In this document: positions 9,011 through 19,206 of the stretch, piece after piece
Position numbering within the stretch: the stretch's first letter is position 1
Layout: the number at the start of each line of letters is the position of its first letter
Assembly: GCA_016721465.1 (NCBI GenBank)
Contig: JADKIA010000028.1
Location: 372,001 to 436,000 of the forward strand
Direction of reading: 5' to 3'
Length of the DNA: 64,000 bases
From: Ideonella sp.
Lineage (GTDB): Bacteria; Pseudomonadota; Gammaproteobacteria; Burkholderiales; Burkholderiaceae_C
Notes under the pieces: generated by a model
What the model was told of the DNA's origin: nothing
The model's database searches: none
What the model saw: only the letters and a program-made list of their open reading frames with translations
Made by a program: the position numbers and the translations under genes

Positions 9011-11391
9011 GGGGTCTCTCCCGTGATGGGCAAGGGCGTGACGCGCTTGCCGCGCGCGGTGACGATGTCCAGCACCGAATGAAAGTCATCCAGTTCGTTC
9101 ATGGCCGCGACGCCCGATTCGATGGCTTCGACGAAACCGCAATGCTCGGTGAGGCGCACCGTCTCCACAGGCACCAGCTGGCGGTCGCGGATCAGGTGCA
9201 GCACCTCCTGGTAGGCCGCCTTGCCCTGCGCCTGCCAGGCGCAATCCTGCGACGAGCTCGACGAATTGCGCTCGGCCTCGCTCACCAGGGGGCGCATGGC
9301 GCCGATGTCGAGCTTCACGGCCGCGTACCGGTCCTGGAACTGGTTGTGGCGCCAGTAGCCCGGCAGGGCGTGGCCCTTGAGCAGGAAGATGACGGGGTAG
9401 ATGTCGATCAGCTCCAGGCAGGCCGCGAACAGCAGGGCCAGGTCGATGCAGGTGCCGCTGCGGTTGTTCAGGATGGCCGATGGGGTGCGCAGGCGTTGCG
9501 AATCCAGGTCGCGGCTGTAGGTGGGCGGCGGATTGATGTAGCCCAGGCGCCACTCGTGCACCAGCGTGGCCCAGATCGCCTGCACCTGCAGATCCACTTC
9601 GTGCAACAGGTATTCATCGGTCTGAGGTGCCGCTTGATAACCTTCGAAACCAGCGTCCGGATTGTCGCGCAGCACGCGCACGTAGCGCTGCGCCTGCTCG
9701 ACCACCGACAGCACCGCCGGGTCGCGCGGCAGCACGAACGAAGGCAGCCAATGGCCATCGCGGTCGTTGTCGCGCCACTGGTCCACGGGCAGCAGGCGCA
9801 GCCGGTGGCTGTCCCGGGTGAGCACGGTGTCGTTCTGGCTGAGTTGCACGCGCAGGCTGCTGTTGATCGCCTCGTGCGTGGAGCGCACCAGCGTGGAGGT
9901 CAGCGGCATGTGGATCTCGCCACTGAGATCGAAGCGACGTTTGTCGGCCTGGAAGCGCTTGCTGTAGCGGGCCGATTCGCTGCCCATGTGGATCTCGACA
10001 TCCACCGTCAGCCAGTCGCTGGGGCTTGCGCCCCCACGCTCGACCACGAACTCCTTGAACAGGCTGCCGTTGTTGTGCAGCACCGAGTAGTTGAGCTCGT
10101 CGTAGGGCGAGGCCACGATGCGCGGCAACTCGGTGGGGTCTGGTCGCTCGGGCAGGGTGGAGGCCAGCACCTCGCGTTTGTCGGGCGGAAACAGTGGCTC
10201 GCCGGCCCACAGCGCAATGCCGGTGGCGCGCGTGGCGTTGGGCTCCTGGCGCAGCTGCTGCCAGGCGAGTTCGAAGGCGCCAGGCAGGCGCCACGGGTTC
10301 TGGCTGAGCGAGCTGTAGAGCAGCTCGAAGAAGTAGTTCGACAAGGCGTTGTCGACCGAGTCCTGAAAGGCAATGGACGCGAGCGAGGCGCCTTCGGCCA
10401 CCATCATCGCGGCCGTGCGTGCGGCCGAATTCTCGACCGACACGCCGATGCAGTAGGCTTGGTGCTTGCCCTGCGCCGACAAGGCCTGCGCCAGTGCTTG
10501 TGCGCCAACGGCATGGACGCCGCCATGGTCGCCGGCCAGCAGGAAGCCGTCGTGCACGCCCTTCTTGTCGCCCAGCAGCGTGGACAGGGCTTCGGTCTTG
10601 AACGGCCGGTCGGACACCTGCACCGGTGCATCGATGGTGCCCACGCTGCGCAGGGCGCGCAGGCCTTGCATGTTGTCGAAGCCGGTCAGGTGAATCATGT
10701 CCGGCTGGAACGCCGCCACGGCATCGCGCAGCTGCTGCAGCGTGGGGCTGTTCAGCGAGCGGAAGCGGGCGTTGGATTCGTCCGTGATCGGCGCCAGCCC
10801 CATGGCGTGGCGCACGCGTTGCCGTTCGTTGTCGAACTCCCAGTTCAGGCTCAGGTCGGCGGGGGCACTCTGCACGAACAGCATGCGCATGCCGGGCTCG
10901 GACTGGCGATCCCACCGCGGCGCCTTGGGCTTGCGCTCGACCGCCAATTGCCGCATCACGGTGAAGTGGTGGTTGGACCCAAGGCGCCAGCGCCGGGTGG
11001 CCGCGGCAATGACGTACTCCCACGGAAAGATGCGCCCCGCCCAGCCCTCGGCCTCGCTGGCGAAGGGCATGCGCACCACCACCCGGTCGGCGCGCGCAAT
11101 GGTCTGCAGCTTGGCGTCGCTCAGGCCGAAGTCGCGCAACGTGGCCGCGGCGTCGGCTTCATGGGCCTGGCTGGCGCCGCCCTTGTCCAGCCAGCGTTGC
11201 CGGGTGCGCAGCACATAGGTCCAGCGCATGGCCTCGGCGGCCAGGCGGCGCGGCGCCGTGTCCACTGCGCCCCGGCTGCGGCCTGCCTGCAGGCCCAACG
11301 CCATGGGTGGCGCCGTGCCGGAGGTGAGGATCTGGATGGAAGCCAGGTAGGCGTTCGGATCCGGGCTGGCTTCGGGCATGCATCGCTCCAA
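9007..11391 (-). CDS. CHAT-like / transglutaminase-like fusion protein
   Basis: 794 residues. Residues about 100-370 have the layout of a CHAT caspase-like domain: MRMLFVQSAP, MIHLTGFDN in place of the usual HxxCHG, then YCIGVSVENSAARTAAMMVA and IAFQDSVDNALSNYFFELLYSSL. The expected catalytic Cys is not obvious, so this domain may be inactive or divergent. Residues about 430-540 look like a beta-sandwich. Residues about 560-790 are transglutaminase-like with an apparent Cys648-His674-Asp695 triad (NNRSGTCID, LKGHALPGYW, AVKLDIG). Both halves are protease-superfamily folds. The start is 11391 or Met5 (11379). The gene sits between the vWA gene and the coupled hydrolase gene. I infer a proteolytic effector of the operon. 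Confidence 0.7.
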   Translation of the reverse strand: MERCMPEASPDPNAYLASIQILTSGTAPPMALGLQAGRSRGAVDTAPRRLAAEAMRWTYVLRTRQRWLDKGGASQAHEADAAATLRDFGLSDAKLQTIARADRVVVRMPFASEAEGWAGRIFPWEYVIAAATRRWRLGSNHHFTVMRQLAVERKPKAPRWDRQSEPGMRMLFVQSAPADLSLNWEFDNERQRVRHAMGLAPITDESNARFRSLNSPTLQQLRDAVAAFQPDMIHLTGFDNMQGLRALRSVGTIDAPVQVSDRPFKTEALSTLLGDKKGVHDGFLLAGDHGGVHAVGAQALAQALSAQGKHQAYCIGVSVENSAARTAAMMVAEGASLASIAFQDSVDNALSNYFFELLYSSLSQNPWRLPGAFELAWQQLRQEPNATRATGIALWAGEPLFPPDKREVLASTLPERPDPTELPRIVASPYDELNYSVLHNNGSLFKEFVVERGGASPSDWLTVDVEIHMGSESARYSKRFQADKRRFDLSGEIHMPLTSTLVRSTHEAINSSLRVQLSQNDTVLTRDSHRLRLLPVDQWRDNDRDGHWLPSFVLPRDPAVLSVVEQAQRYVRVLRDNPDAGFEGYQAAPQTDEYLLHEVDLQVQAIWATLVHEWRLGYINPPPTYSRDLDSQRLRTPSAILNNRSGTCIDLALLFAACLELIDIYPVIFLLKGHALPGYWRHNQFQDRYAAVKLDIGAMRPLVSEAERNSSSSSQDCAWQAQGKAAYQEVLHLIRDRQLVPVETVRLTEHCGFVEAIESGVAAMNELDDFHSVLDIVTARGKRVTPLPITGETP

Positions 11392-11464
11392 GAATGCGCG
11401 GGGCTCGATGCGCAGGCAGACGCCGATGCGGGCCTCGCCAACGCACCGCCCACCGCGGTGACGG

Positions 11465-12493
11465 CTACATCATCCGCCCGAACCACCACACGCTCAAGCC
11501 CGAGGCCAGCAAGGCCAGCAGCGCCCCCGCCGCGGCGAACAGCGCGCTCACCTCGGTCTCGCGCGTCTCCACCACCAGCCGGCTGGAGAGGCCCTGGTAG
11601 ACCTGCTTCAGATCGTCGGCCGTGCCGGCATAGAAGTAGTTGGCGCGGGTGATATTGGCGATGGCCTTGAGGGTGTCCTCGTCCAGGCGCACGCGCATGC
11701 TCCAGCCTTCGAAGCCGATGGTTTCGCCCGCCTTCGTGCCGATGCCCACGGTGTAGACCTTGATGCCGCGCTCGGCGGCCATCTTGGCGGCTTCCATCGG
11801 GTCGGGGCCGGTGGTGCGCTGGCCGTCGGTGAGCAGGATCACGGCGGCGGTGTTGTACGAGCCCGGCTCGACGGGCGTGAAGGGCTTCTTCGGCTCCTTC
11901 TTCTTTTCGCCGGGCATGGCGCGCTGACCGGTGATCTGCGACAGGTCGATGCCTTCATCGGGGAACAGCGTGGCCAGCGACAACACCAGTCCCGAGCCGA
12001 TGGCCGTGCCGCGCTGCAGCTGGAAGCGATCGATCGCAGCCACCACGTCGTCGCGGCTCAGCGTGGGCGCCTGCACCACCGCAGCGGTGCCGGCGAAGGA
12101 CACCACGCCCACGCGCACGCCACGCGGCAGCGCCGACACGAAGCTCTTGGCCGCCTCCTGCGAGGCCACCAGGCGATTGGGTTGCACGTCGGTGGCGCGC
12201 ATGCTGCCGGACACATCCATGGCCAGGATGATGGTCTCCTGCTGGCTGGGCAACTTGATGCGCGCCATCGGACGCGCGGCGGCCACGATCAGCACGGTGA
12301 CGGCCAGCAGCAACACGGCCGGCGGCACGTGCCGGCGCCAAGTGGGGCCTTGCCCCAGGGCCTGCTTGACCAGGGCCACGCTGGCGAAGCGCACCGTGCT
12401 CTTGCGCCGGCGGCGCAGCAGCCAAAGGTACAGCAGCACCAGCAGCGGCACCAGCAGCAGGCACCACAGCAATTCAGGCCATTGAAAGCTCAT
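11465..12493 (-). CDS. vWA-domain membrane protein (BatA-like)
   Basis: 342 residues from the ATG at 12493 (MSFQWPELLWCLL), which has an AAGGAC Shine-Dalgarno and lies 14 bp after the DUF58 stop; longer upstream extensions are unlikely. TM segments lie at about residues 8-30 and 58-80, and another hydrophobic helix is near the C-terminus (about 318-338). Between them is a von Willebrand A domain with an intact MIDAS (ILAMDVSGSM, and LLTDGQRTTG). In Bat/MoxR operons such proteins act with the MoxR ATPase as a metal-dependent adaptor at the membrane. It is transcribed with the adjoining DUF58 and MoxR genes. Confidence 0.88.
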   Translation of the reverse strand: MSFQWPELLWCLLLVPLLVLLYLWLLRRRRKSTVRFASVALVKQALGQGPTWRRHVPPAVLLLAVTVLIVAAARPMARIKLPSQQETIILAMDVSGSMRATDVQPNRLVASQEAAKSFVSALPRGVRVGVVSFAGTAAVVQAPTLSRDDVVAAIDRFQLQRGTAIGSGLVLSLATLFPDEGIDLSQITGQRAMPGEKKKEPKKPFTPVEPGSYNTAAVILLTDGQRTTGPDPMEAAKMAAERGIKVYTVGIGTKAGETIGFEGWSMRVRLDEDTLKAIANITRANYFYAGTADDLKQVYQGLSSRLVVETRETEVSALFAAAGALLALLASGLSVWWFGRMM

Positions 12494-12507
12494 CGGCGGG
12501 TCCTTGC

Positions 12508-13527
12508 TCAGGCGCTGGCCGCGGCGCGGGGGGCGGCCAGCGGGGCATTGGGTTCGGCGGCCTGGCGCAGCCACGCCGGCAGGCGCTGGCCCGGTGGCGC
12601 GCGCAGACGCTGGCGACGCAGCGCGACGAAGCGCAGCAGTGCCGCCATCAGGTCCTCGTCGGTGGCCAGCTCCAAGGTGTCCACCCCGGCCCGGGCCAGG
12701 GTGCCGCGCAGCTCGCTTTCCTGGGCCGTTGCCAGTGCTTCGAATCGTTCCAGGAAGCCGGGCGCCTGGGTATCCACCAGCAGCTGCTCGCCACTCTCGG
12801 CGTCTTCCAGCGTCATCAGCCCGAGGTCGGGCAGGGTCATCTCGGCCGCGTCATAAAGGCGCACGGCCAGCACCTCGTGCCGTTGCGCCAGTCGCGTCAG
12901 CGGCTCGGCCCAGCCGGGCGCGCTGATGAAGTCCGACACCACGAACACCAGCGAACGTCGCTTGATCAAGGCATGGGCCGAATGCAGCAGATCGCCCAGC
13001 ACCGTCTGCTGCCCTGCCACCCGTGGCGGGCGCTGGCGCATTCGGGTGATCAGCTGCAGCACCTGATTGCGGCCGACGCGTGGCGGCAGCACCGTGCTGG
13101 CCTCACCCGGCCCGGCCTGCCCATAGAACATGGCCCCCACCCGATTGCCGTGGCGCGTGAGCAAACGCGAGACGCTGGCCACGAAGCCTTCGGAGACGGC
13201 CAGCTTGGTTCGATCGTTGGAGCCGAAATCCACACTGCCCGACAGGTCGAGCAGGAACCACGCCGAGAGCTCGCGGTCCTCGGTGTACTGCCGCACGTGC
13301 GGGATGTGCAGGCGGGCGGTCACGTTCCAGTCGATGTGGCGCACGTCGTCGCCGTGCTGGTATTCGCGCAGGTCGGCCAGGTCCAGCCCGCCGCCACGCC
13401 ACAGCGTGCGGTAGTCGCCCTGCAGCAGGCCGTCCAGGCGGCGCAGCACGGTCCATTCCAGCCGCCGCAGCAGTGCGTCCGGGCTGGGACTTGCCTCGGG
13501 CTCGACGAGGCCGGCGGCGGTGGTCAT
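12508..13527 (-). CDS. DUF58-domain protein (MoxR partner)
   Basis: 339 residues. The DUF58 signature GDDVRHIDWNVTARLHIPHV (about 79-98) is followed by a vWA-like segment with FLLDLSGSVDFG, a MIDAS-like DxSxS. No membrane segment is evident, so it is probably cytosolic. DUF58 proteins almost always sit directly next to MoxR AAA+ ATPases, as here (55 bp downstream of moxR). In known loci the pair is proposed to remodel or mature partner proteins, but the exact biochemical role is not established. Confidence 0.9.
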   Translation of the reverse strand: MTTAAGLVEPEASPSPDALLRRLEWTVLRRLDGLLQGDYRTLWRGGGLDLADLREYQHGDDVRHIDWNVTARLHIPHVRQYTEDRELSAWFLLDLSGSVDFGSNDRTKLAVSEGFVASVSRLLTRHGNRVGAMFYGQAGPGEASTVLPPRVGRNQVLQLITRMRQRPPRVAGQQTVLGDLLHSAHALIKRRSLVFVVSDFISAPGWAEPLTRLAQRHEVLAVRLYDAAEMTLPDLGLMTLEDAESGEQLLVDTQAPGFLERFEALATAQESELRGTLARAGVDTLELATDEDLMAALLRFVALRRQRLRAPPGQRLPAWLRQAAEPNAPLAAPRAAASA

Positions 13528-13582
13528 GCGTCAAGCGCCGAGCGTCGCACGGCGCAGTTCGCCTTGGCAGCGGCCTGGTGGC

Positions 13583-14581
<999 letters not shown>

Positions 14582-14593
14582 GGGGTGCGTGGT

Positions 14594-15649
14594 TCAGAAG
14601 GGTGGCATGCCCACGGCCGAGGCCGCGTTCTCGATGGGCACGGCAAAGCCGATGCCGATGAAGGTGCGCTGCTGGTTGGGGTTCATGATGGCGGTGACGA
14701 TGCCCACCACGTTGCCATCCATCGTGACCAGCGGCCCGCCGGAGTTGCCCGGGTTGGCGGCCGCGTCGAACTGGATCAGGTTGGTGAGTTGTCGATGACC
14801 CTCGGGCGAGCGGAACTCGCGCTTCAGGCCCGACACCACACCGGCCGAGGCCGACGGGCCGATGCCGAACGGAAACCCGACCGCCAGCACGTGATCCCCA
14901 GGGGCCAGTCCGCTGGTGGATCGCAGCGTGGCCGCGTGCAGGTCGTCGGGGATGGTCTTGGCCTGCAGCACCGCCAGGTCGTCCTGCGGCTGGCGGCCGA
15001 TCACGATGGCCTCTGATTCGGTGCCGTCGAAGAAGCTGACGATGATGCGGTCGGCCCCGGCCACGACGTGCAGGTTGGTGAGGATCACGCCCTTGTCGAC
15101 GATGACCACGCCCGTGCCCACGCTGCGGCCGTCGGCGGGGCCATCCTCGTCGTCGGGGGCGGCATGTTGGTGGCGCTTGGGCATGGCGCCGGGGCTGGCC
15201 TTGGCCTGAGGTGGGCTGGGCGCCGCCTGCGCCGACCCGCTGGCGGCGCTGGCCGGCGCCGAGGCCGCCGCGGCCGCCTCCAGCGCCGCCTTGCCATGCA
15301 GGCCCACCACGCGCACCACCGAGGGCAGCACGGCCTCATAGGCGGCTGCGGCGGCCGACGGCAGCGGCTCCTTGGCGATGGATTCGCGCAGCGCGGCGTC
15401 AATCTGCTCGATGCTCAGGGCTTGCGCGTGCCGGGCAGTCAGCGACGGCCAAGCCACCAGCATGGCGAGCAGCAGCGCGGCCAGCGCCCAGGCCCAGCGC
15501 TCGTGGCGCTGGGCCGCCCGTGCCCATCGCTGGGGCCGCGTGGCGGCGTTTGCTGCTGGCTCAACGACGGCGGACGCCATTTCGACAGGCGCGGCAGCCG
15601 TCCGCCTGGGGCGTTGCGGCGAGGGGCTGTACAGCGGCGTTCGGGCCAT
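14594..15649 (-). CDS. Membrane-anchored trypsin-like (HtrA-type) serine protease without PDZ
   Basis: 351 residues from the ATG at 15649 (MARTPLYSP), preceded by GGAG; the longer frame upstream lacks a ribosome site. A single TM (about residues 54-72, WALAALLLAMLVAW) follows an Arg/Ala-rich cytoplasmic tail, so the protease domain is periplasmic. The catalytic triad is visible: His in ILTNLHVVAGAD, Asp in DDLAVLQAK, Ser in NPGNSGGPLV. There is an Ala/Pro/Ser linker between TM and protease, and no PDZ domain follows the protease, unlike DegP/DegS. First gene of the six-gene minus-strand operon with MoxR, DUF58, vWA, CHAT-like and hydrolase genes. Confidence 0.88.
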   Translation of the reverse strand: MARTPLYSPSPQRPRRTAAAPVEMASAVVEPAANAATRPQRWARAAQRHERWAWALAALLLAMLVAWPSLTARHAQALSIEQIDAALRESIAKEPLPSAAAAAYEAVLPSVVRVVGLHGKAALEAAAAASAPASAASGSAQAAPSPPQAKASPGAMPKRHQHAAPDDEDGPADGRSVGTGVVIVDKGVILTNLHVVAGADRIIVSFFDGTESEAIVIGRQPQDDLAVLQAKTIPDDLHAATLRSTSGLAPGDHVLAVGFPFGIGPSASAGVVSGLKREFRSPEGHRQLTNLIQFDAAANPGNSGGPLVTMDGNVVGIVTAIMNPNQQRTFIGIGFAVPIENAASAVGMPPF

Positions 15650-15780
15650 CGTGACAAGCTCCGGCGGCCGTCCATCGGCTGCCCGCGCACACGGTATCAC
15701 GGGTCTGGGACAGCTGCATGGGCTGCGCGGTGTCCAACGCCGCCGCAATGCAAGCGCGGCGCGTGAGGCATCATCGGTCG

Positions 15781-16641
15781 GTGACCTGGATCGACACCCA
15801 CTGCCACCTCGACGCGCCGGAGTTCGACGCGGACCGCAGCGCCGTGCTGCTGCGGGCGCGCGCCGCGGGCGTGAACATGCTGGTGCTGCCGGCAGTGATG
15901 GCGGCCCACTTCGACACCGTGCGCGAACTGGCCCACGTGCACGATCTGGCCTATGCCCTGGGCATCCACCCGCTGTACGTGGACAGCGCCGCTGACACCG
16001 ATCTGGGCCGTCTGGCAGAGGCCTTGGACCGTCACCAGGCAGATCCTCGCCTGGTCGCCGTGGGCGAGATCGGGCTCGACCACTTCGTGCCGGGCCTGGA
16101 CCCGGCGCGGCAGGAGCGCTTCTACCTCGCCCAATTGAAGCTCGCGCGTGTTGCCGGGCTGCCGGTCATCCTGCATGTTCGCCGGTCGGCCGATGCGCTG
16201 ATGAGTGGCCTGCGGCGGGTCGAGGTGCGCGGCGGCATCGCGCACGCCTTCAACGGCAGCCGGGTACAGGCCGAAGCCTTCATCGGCCGCGGCTTTGCAC
16301 TGGGCTTTGGCGGTGCGTTGAGCTTCGACCGGGCGCTGCAGATCCGCCGGCTGGCGGCCGACCTGCCGGGCAGCGCACTGGTGCTGGAAACCGATGCCCC
16401 GGACATCCCGCCGCAGTGGCTCTACCGCACGGCCGAGCAGCGGGCCGCCGGCGCCACTTCGCGCAACGAGCCTGCGGAGCTGCCCCGGATTGCGCAGACC
16501 CTGGCGGCATTGCGCGGCCAGGGTCTGCAGGACATCGCGGCGCTGACCGCGGGCAACGCCCGCCGGGTGCTGCCTGCCCTGGACCTGCTGATGAAGACTC
16601 AGCGGTTGCGCGGCGCCAGCGGCGTCTCGGGCACCGGGTAG
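15781..16641 (+). CDS. tatD: TatD-family metal-dependent hydrolase
   Basis: 286 residues from the GTG at 15781 (VTWIDTHCHLDAPEF), with GAGG 12 bases upstream; an in-frame ATG at 15748 would add 11 residues. Metal ligands of the TatD/amidohydrolase TIM barrel are visible: the N-terminal HCHLD, Glu in AVGEIGLDHF, His in VILHVRRS, His in GIAHAFNGS and the C-terminal Asp in LETDAPD. TatD enzymes are 3'-5' exonucleases/deoxyribonucleases linked to DNA repair and RNA quality control. The 3' end overlaps the convergent mscS-like gene by about 43 bp. Confidence 0.93.
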   Translation: MTWIDTHCHLDAPEFDADRSAVLLRARAAGVNMLVLPAVMAAHFDTVRELAHVHDLAYALGIHPLYVDSAADTDLGRLAEALDRHQADPRLVAVGEIGLDHFVPGLDPARQERFYLAQLKLARVAGLPVILHVRRSADALMSGLRRVEVRGGIAHAFNGSRVQAEAFIGRGFALGFGGALSFDRALQIRRLAADLPGSALVLETDAPDIPPQWLYRTAEQRAAGATSRNEPAELPRIAQTLAALRGQGLQDIAALTAGNARRVLPALDLLMKTQRLRGASGVSGTG

Positions 16642-17408
16642 CCGGCAGCGCCGAAGGTGGCCACCACCGCCTTGTGGGTGTCGAAGTACACCTGCCAGTA
16701 GTGGTCGGTGTGGGTGTAGGGGCGCACGCACAGCAGCGGGCCTTCGGGGGTGAACTGCAGGATCTCGATGTCCGGTGCAGGCGATGCCAGCACATTGGGG
16801 ATGGCCGCGATGGCCGGCTTCAGGCGGGCGATGGCGTCCAGCGGGTTCACGCTGTTGTCCACTTTCGCGGTGCAGTCCACGCGGCGGTGGGGCAGGGTGG
16901 AGAAGTTCTGGATGCCGTCGGAAAACACCTTGTTGTTGCCGACGATGGTCAGCACGTTGTCCGGCGTGATGATGGTGGTGCCGAACAGGCCCACCTCGTG
17001 CACCGTGCCGGTGATGCCGCCGGCCTGCACGAAATCGCCCACCTTGAACGGCCGCAGCACCTGCATGAACACGCCGGCGGCGAAGTGGCTGAGCAGCCCG
17101 CTCCATGCGGCACCGATGGCCAGGCCGGCACCGGCCAGCATGGCGGCGAACGAGGTGGTGCGCACGCCGAAGATGTCGAGGATGGACATCACCAGCAGCA
17201 CGGTGAGCACCACGCTGATGATCGAGCTCAGATACTTGGCCAGCGTGGCGTCGATCTTGTGGCCGCGCGACACGACGGCGTTGAAGGCCTTCACCACCAG
17301 CGAGATGATCCAGCGGCCGATGATCCAGGCGGCCAGCGCCCCGATGAGCTTGAGACCGAAGTCCAGCCCCTGGGTGCTGAGAAAATTGATCATGGTGTCA
17401 ACGTACAT
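16599..17408 (-). CDS. mscS: MscS-type small-conductance mechanosensitive channel
   Basis: 269 residues. Three TM helices lie in the first about 125 residues. The pore-lining TM3 has the Gly/Ala packing pattern LAGAGLAIGAAWSGLLSHFA followed by the hallmark LRPFKVGDFV. The beta-domain follows (VHEVGLFGTTIITPDNVLTIVGNN). The length is close to E. coli MscS (286). It is an inner-membrane channel that opens on hypo-osmotic shock. A ribosome site AAAAGGAGTGACCC precedes the ATG. The gene converges on tatD with a short overlap and is divergent from the DNA-deoxyinosine glycosylase gene. Confidence 0.93.
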   Translation of the reverse strand: MYVDTMINFLSTQGLDFGLKLIGALAAWIIGRWIISLVVKAFNAVVSRGHKIDATLAKYLSSIISVVLTVLLVMSILDIFGVRTTSFAAMLAGAGLAIGAAWSGLLSHFAAGVFMQVLRPFKVGDFVQAGGITGTVHEVGLFGTTIITPDNVLTIVGNNKVFSDGIQNFSTLPHRRVDCTAKVDNSVNPLDAIARLKPAIAAIPNVLASPAPDIEILQFTPEGPLLCVRPYTHTDHYWQVYFDTHKAVVATFGAAGYPVPETPLAPRNR

Positions 17409-17449
17409 GGGTCACTCCTTTTGATGTGCAAGCGCGGTACAGGGCCGGG

Positions 17450-17977
17450 ATGTTCGCAGAAATGACGGCCAGCAAACAGCGACCAAAGTTGTGGGAGGGA
17501 CTGCCGCCGGTGGCCGGCCCGCGCACGCGGATGCTGGTGCTGGGCAGCTTCCCCGGCCTGGCCTCGCTGCAGGCGCAGCAATACTACGGCCATGCACGCA
17601 ACCACTTCTGGCCCATCCTGGGCGCACTCTGGGGCCTGGACCTGATGGCCATGCCCTATGCCGATCGATTGAAGTCGGCCCAGGCGCATGGCCTGGGCAT
17701 CTGGGACGTCTACGCGCAATGCCAACGAGAGGGCAGCCTGGACAGTGCCATCCGAAATGCGCGGCCAAACGACCTGGCCGGCCTGGTCCGCACACTGCCT
17801 GACTTGCGGGCCATCGCCCACAACGGCGGTGAGTCGGCGCGCTCGATGAAGCTGACGCGTGCGTTGGGCCGGCCGGTGTATCGGCTGCCCTCCACCAGCC
17901 CGGCCAATGCCAGCTGGTCCTTCGAGCGCAAGCTGGCCGCCTGGCGCGAGGTGTTCGCCTCGCATGGTGTGGCATGA
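17450..17977 (+). CDS. DNA-deoxyinosine glycosylase (UDG family 6-like)
   Basis: 175 residues if started at the ATG at 17450; 17426 and 17462 are alternatives. The uracil-DNA glycosylase fold motif MLVLGSFPGLASLQAQQYYGHARNHFW is split over residues about 28-54 and is typical of the hypoxanthine-DNA glycosylase (HDG) family, with AHNGGESARS later. These enzymes remove deaminated adenine (hypoxanthine) from DNA in base-excision repair. The stop overlaps the next ATG by 4 bp (ATGA), so it is coupled to the spermidine-synthase-like gene. Confidence 0.85.
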   Translation: MFAEMTASKQRPKLWEGLPPVAGPRTRMLVLGSFPGLASLQAQQYYGHARNHFWPILGALWGLDLMAMPYADRLKSAQAHGLGIWDVYAQCQREGSLDSAIRNARPNDLAGLVRTLPDLRAIAHNGGESARSMKLTRALGRPVYRLPSTSPANASWSFERKLAAWREVFASHGVA

Positions 17978-18756
17978 GCCAAAGGCAGAGCAAGCAACAG
18001 GGTGCGGTCATGGCCGGCGCCAGCATCTCCGAATTCGACGGCGTGCGCTACCTGCACCTGGGCACCGAATGGGTGCAGGGCGCCATGCGCATTCGCAAGC
18101 CGATGCAACTGGAGCTGGAATACATCCAGCGCATGATGGCCTGGATGTTGTGGCGTCCGACCGATGAACTCGACCAGGGCCACGCGGTGCAGCTGGGGCT
18201 GGGCGCATCGGCCATCACCCGTTTCACGCACCAGGTGCTGCGCATGCGCACCACGGCGGTGGAACTGAACGCCACGGTGATCGACGCCTGCCACCTGTGG
18301 TTTCACCTGCCCGACAACGACGAGCGCCTGACGGTGCTGAACCTCGACGCCGCGCAATGGGTACGCGACCCGGCGCACCTGCAGGCTGTGCAGGTGCTGT
18401 GCGTGGACCTGTACGACCACGACGCCGCAGCACCGATGCTGGACGACGCGGCCTTCTACGCCGCCTGCCACGGCGTGCTGGCGCCAGGCGGCTTGATGGC
18501 GGTGAATCTGTTCGGCCGCGATGCCAGCTTCGAGCGCAGCGCGGCGCACATTGCCAGTGCCTTCGGCGGCGACCAGGTCTGGCAACTGGCACCCACCAAG
18601 GAGGGCAACACGGTGGTGGTGGCGGGTCGTGGCGTGGTGGTGCCCGACCGCGAATCGCTGGTGGCGCGTGCCCGGGCGATCGAAGCGCGCTTCGGCCTGA
18701 AGGCGGGCAAGTGGCTGCGCCTGGTGCGGCCCTATCGCCCGGCGCAAGCGGGCTGA
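17974..18756 (+). CDS. Spermidine-synthase-like methyltransferase-fold protein
   Basis: 260 residues, or 248 from the Met at 18010 (MAGASISEFDGVRYLHLG), which looks like the natural family start. The Rossmann fold resembles polyamine aminopropyltransferases: QLGLGASAITRFTH is the glycine-rich loop (degenerate), TVLNLDAAQWV follows beta-4, and VLCVDLYDHD follows beta-5. The gatekeeper residues of true spermidine synthases are not evident, so an actual aminopropyltransfer activity is doubtful. Such SpeE-like orphans are common in Burkholderiales. It is translationally coupled to the upstream glycosylase gene. Confidence 0.75.
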   Translation: MSQRQSKQQGAVMAGASISEFDGVRYLHLGTEWVQGAMRIRKPMQLELEYIQRMMAWMLWRPTDELDQGHAVQLGLGASAITRFTHQVLRMRTTAVELNATVIDACHLWFHLPDNDERLTVLNLDAAQWVRDPAHLQAVQVLCVDLYDHDAAAPMLDDAAFYAACHGVLAPGGLMAVNLFGRDASFERSAAHIASAFGGDQVWQLAPTKEGNTVVVAGRGVVVPDRESLVARARAIEARFGLKAGKWLRLVRPYRPAQAG

Positions 18757-18763
18757 CGCGGGC

Positions 18764-19171
18764 TCAGTCGCTCACCTTGCCGCGCAGCGCCTTCACCTGG
18801 CCGCGTTGCACCTTGCCCTCGATGCGCCGCCGCTGCGAAGCGCGGGTGGGCCGGGTGGCGCGCCGGGCCTTGGGCACGTGGTGCGCGGCGGCAATCAATT
18901 CGCGCAGCCGCTGGATCGCGTCGAAGCGGTTCTGTTCCAGGCTGCGGTGGCCCTGCGCCTTGATCACCACCACGCCGTCGCGATTGATGCGCTGGTCGGG
19001 CAGCCGCAGCAGGCGCTCCTTCAAGTCGTCCGGCAACGACGAGGCGCGGATGTCGTAGCGCAGGTGCACCGCGTTTGAAACCTTGTTGACGTTCTGGCCG
19101 CCAGCACCCTGGGCTCGGATCGCGATGAACTCGATCTCGTGCTCGTTCGGCTCGGGTGGTGGTGGCATCAT
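18764..19171 (-). CDS. arfB: Alternative ribosome-rescue factor ArfB (peptidyl-tRNA hydrolase)
   Basis: 135 residues from the ATG at 19171; Met at 19168 or the longer start at 19204 are alternatives. The RF-1-type GGQ loop is intact (RAQGAGGQNVNKVSNAVHL), and the basic C-terminal tail (RRATRPTRASQRRRIEGKVQ) that threads the empty mRNA channel is present. ArfB/YaeJ releases peptides from ribosomes stalled without a stop codon. The length matches the family (about 140). The gene is divergent from lysE and converges on the SpeE-like gene. Confidence 0.95.
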   Translation of the reverse strand: MMPPPPEPNEHEIEFIAIRAQGAGGQNVNKVSNAVHLRYDIRASSLPDDLKERLLRLPDQRINRDGVVVIKAQGHRSLEQNRFDAIQRLRELIAAAHHVPKARRATRPTRASQRRRIEGKVQRGQVKALRGKVSD

Positions 19172-19206
19172 GGCGAACCGATTTTCATCCGAGAGCGAGA
19201 GCAAGC

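Noticed and set aside
12494..12574. Longer start for the vWA gene (12574)
   Set aside because: It would overlap the DUF58 gene by 67 bp; the ATG at 12493 has a ribosome site and gives the usual N-terminal TM.
17974..18756. Genuine spermidine synthase
   Set aside because: The glycine-rich loop and catalytic region are degenerate and no polyamine-pathway gene is close.
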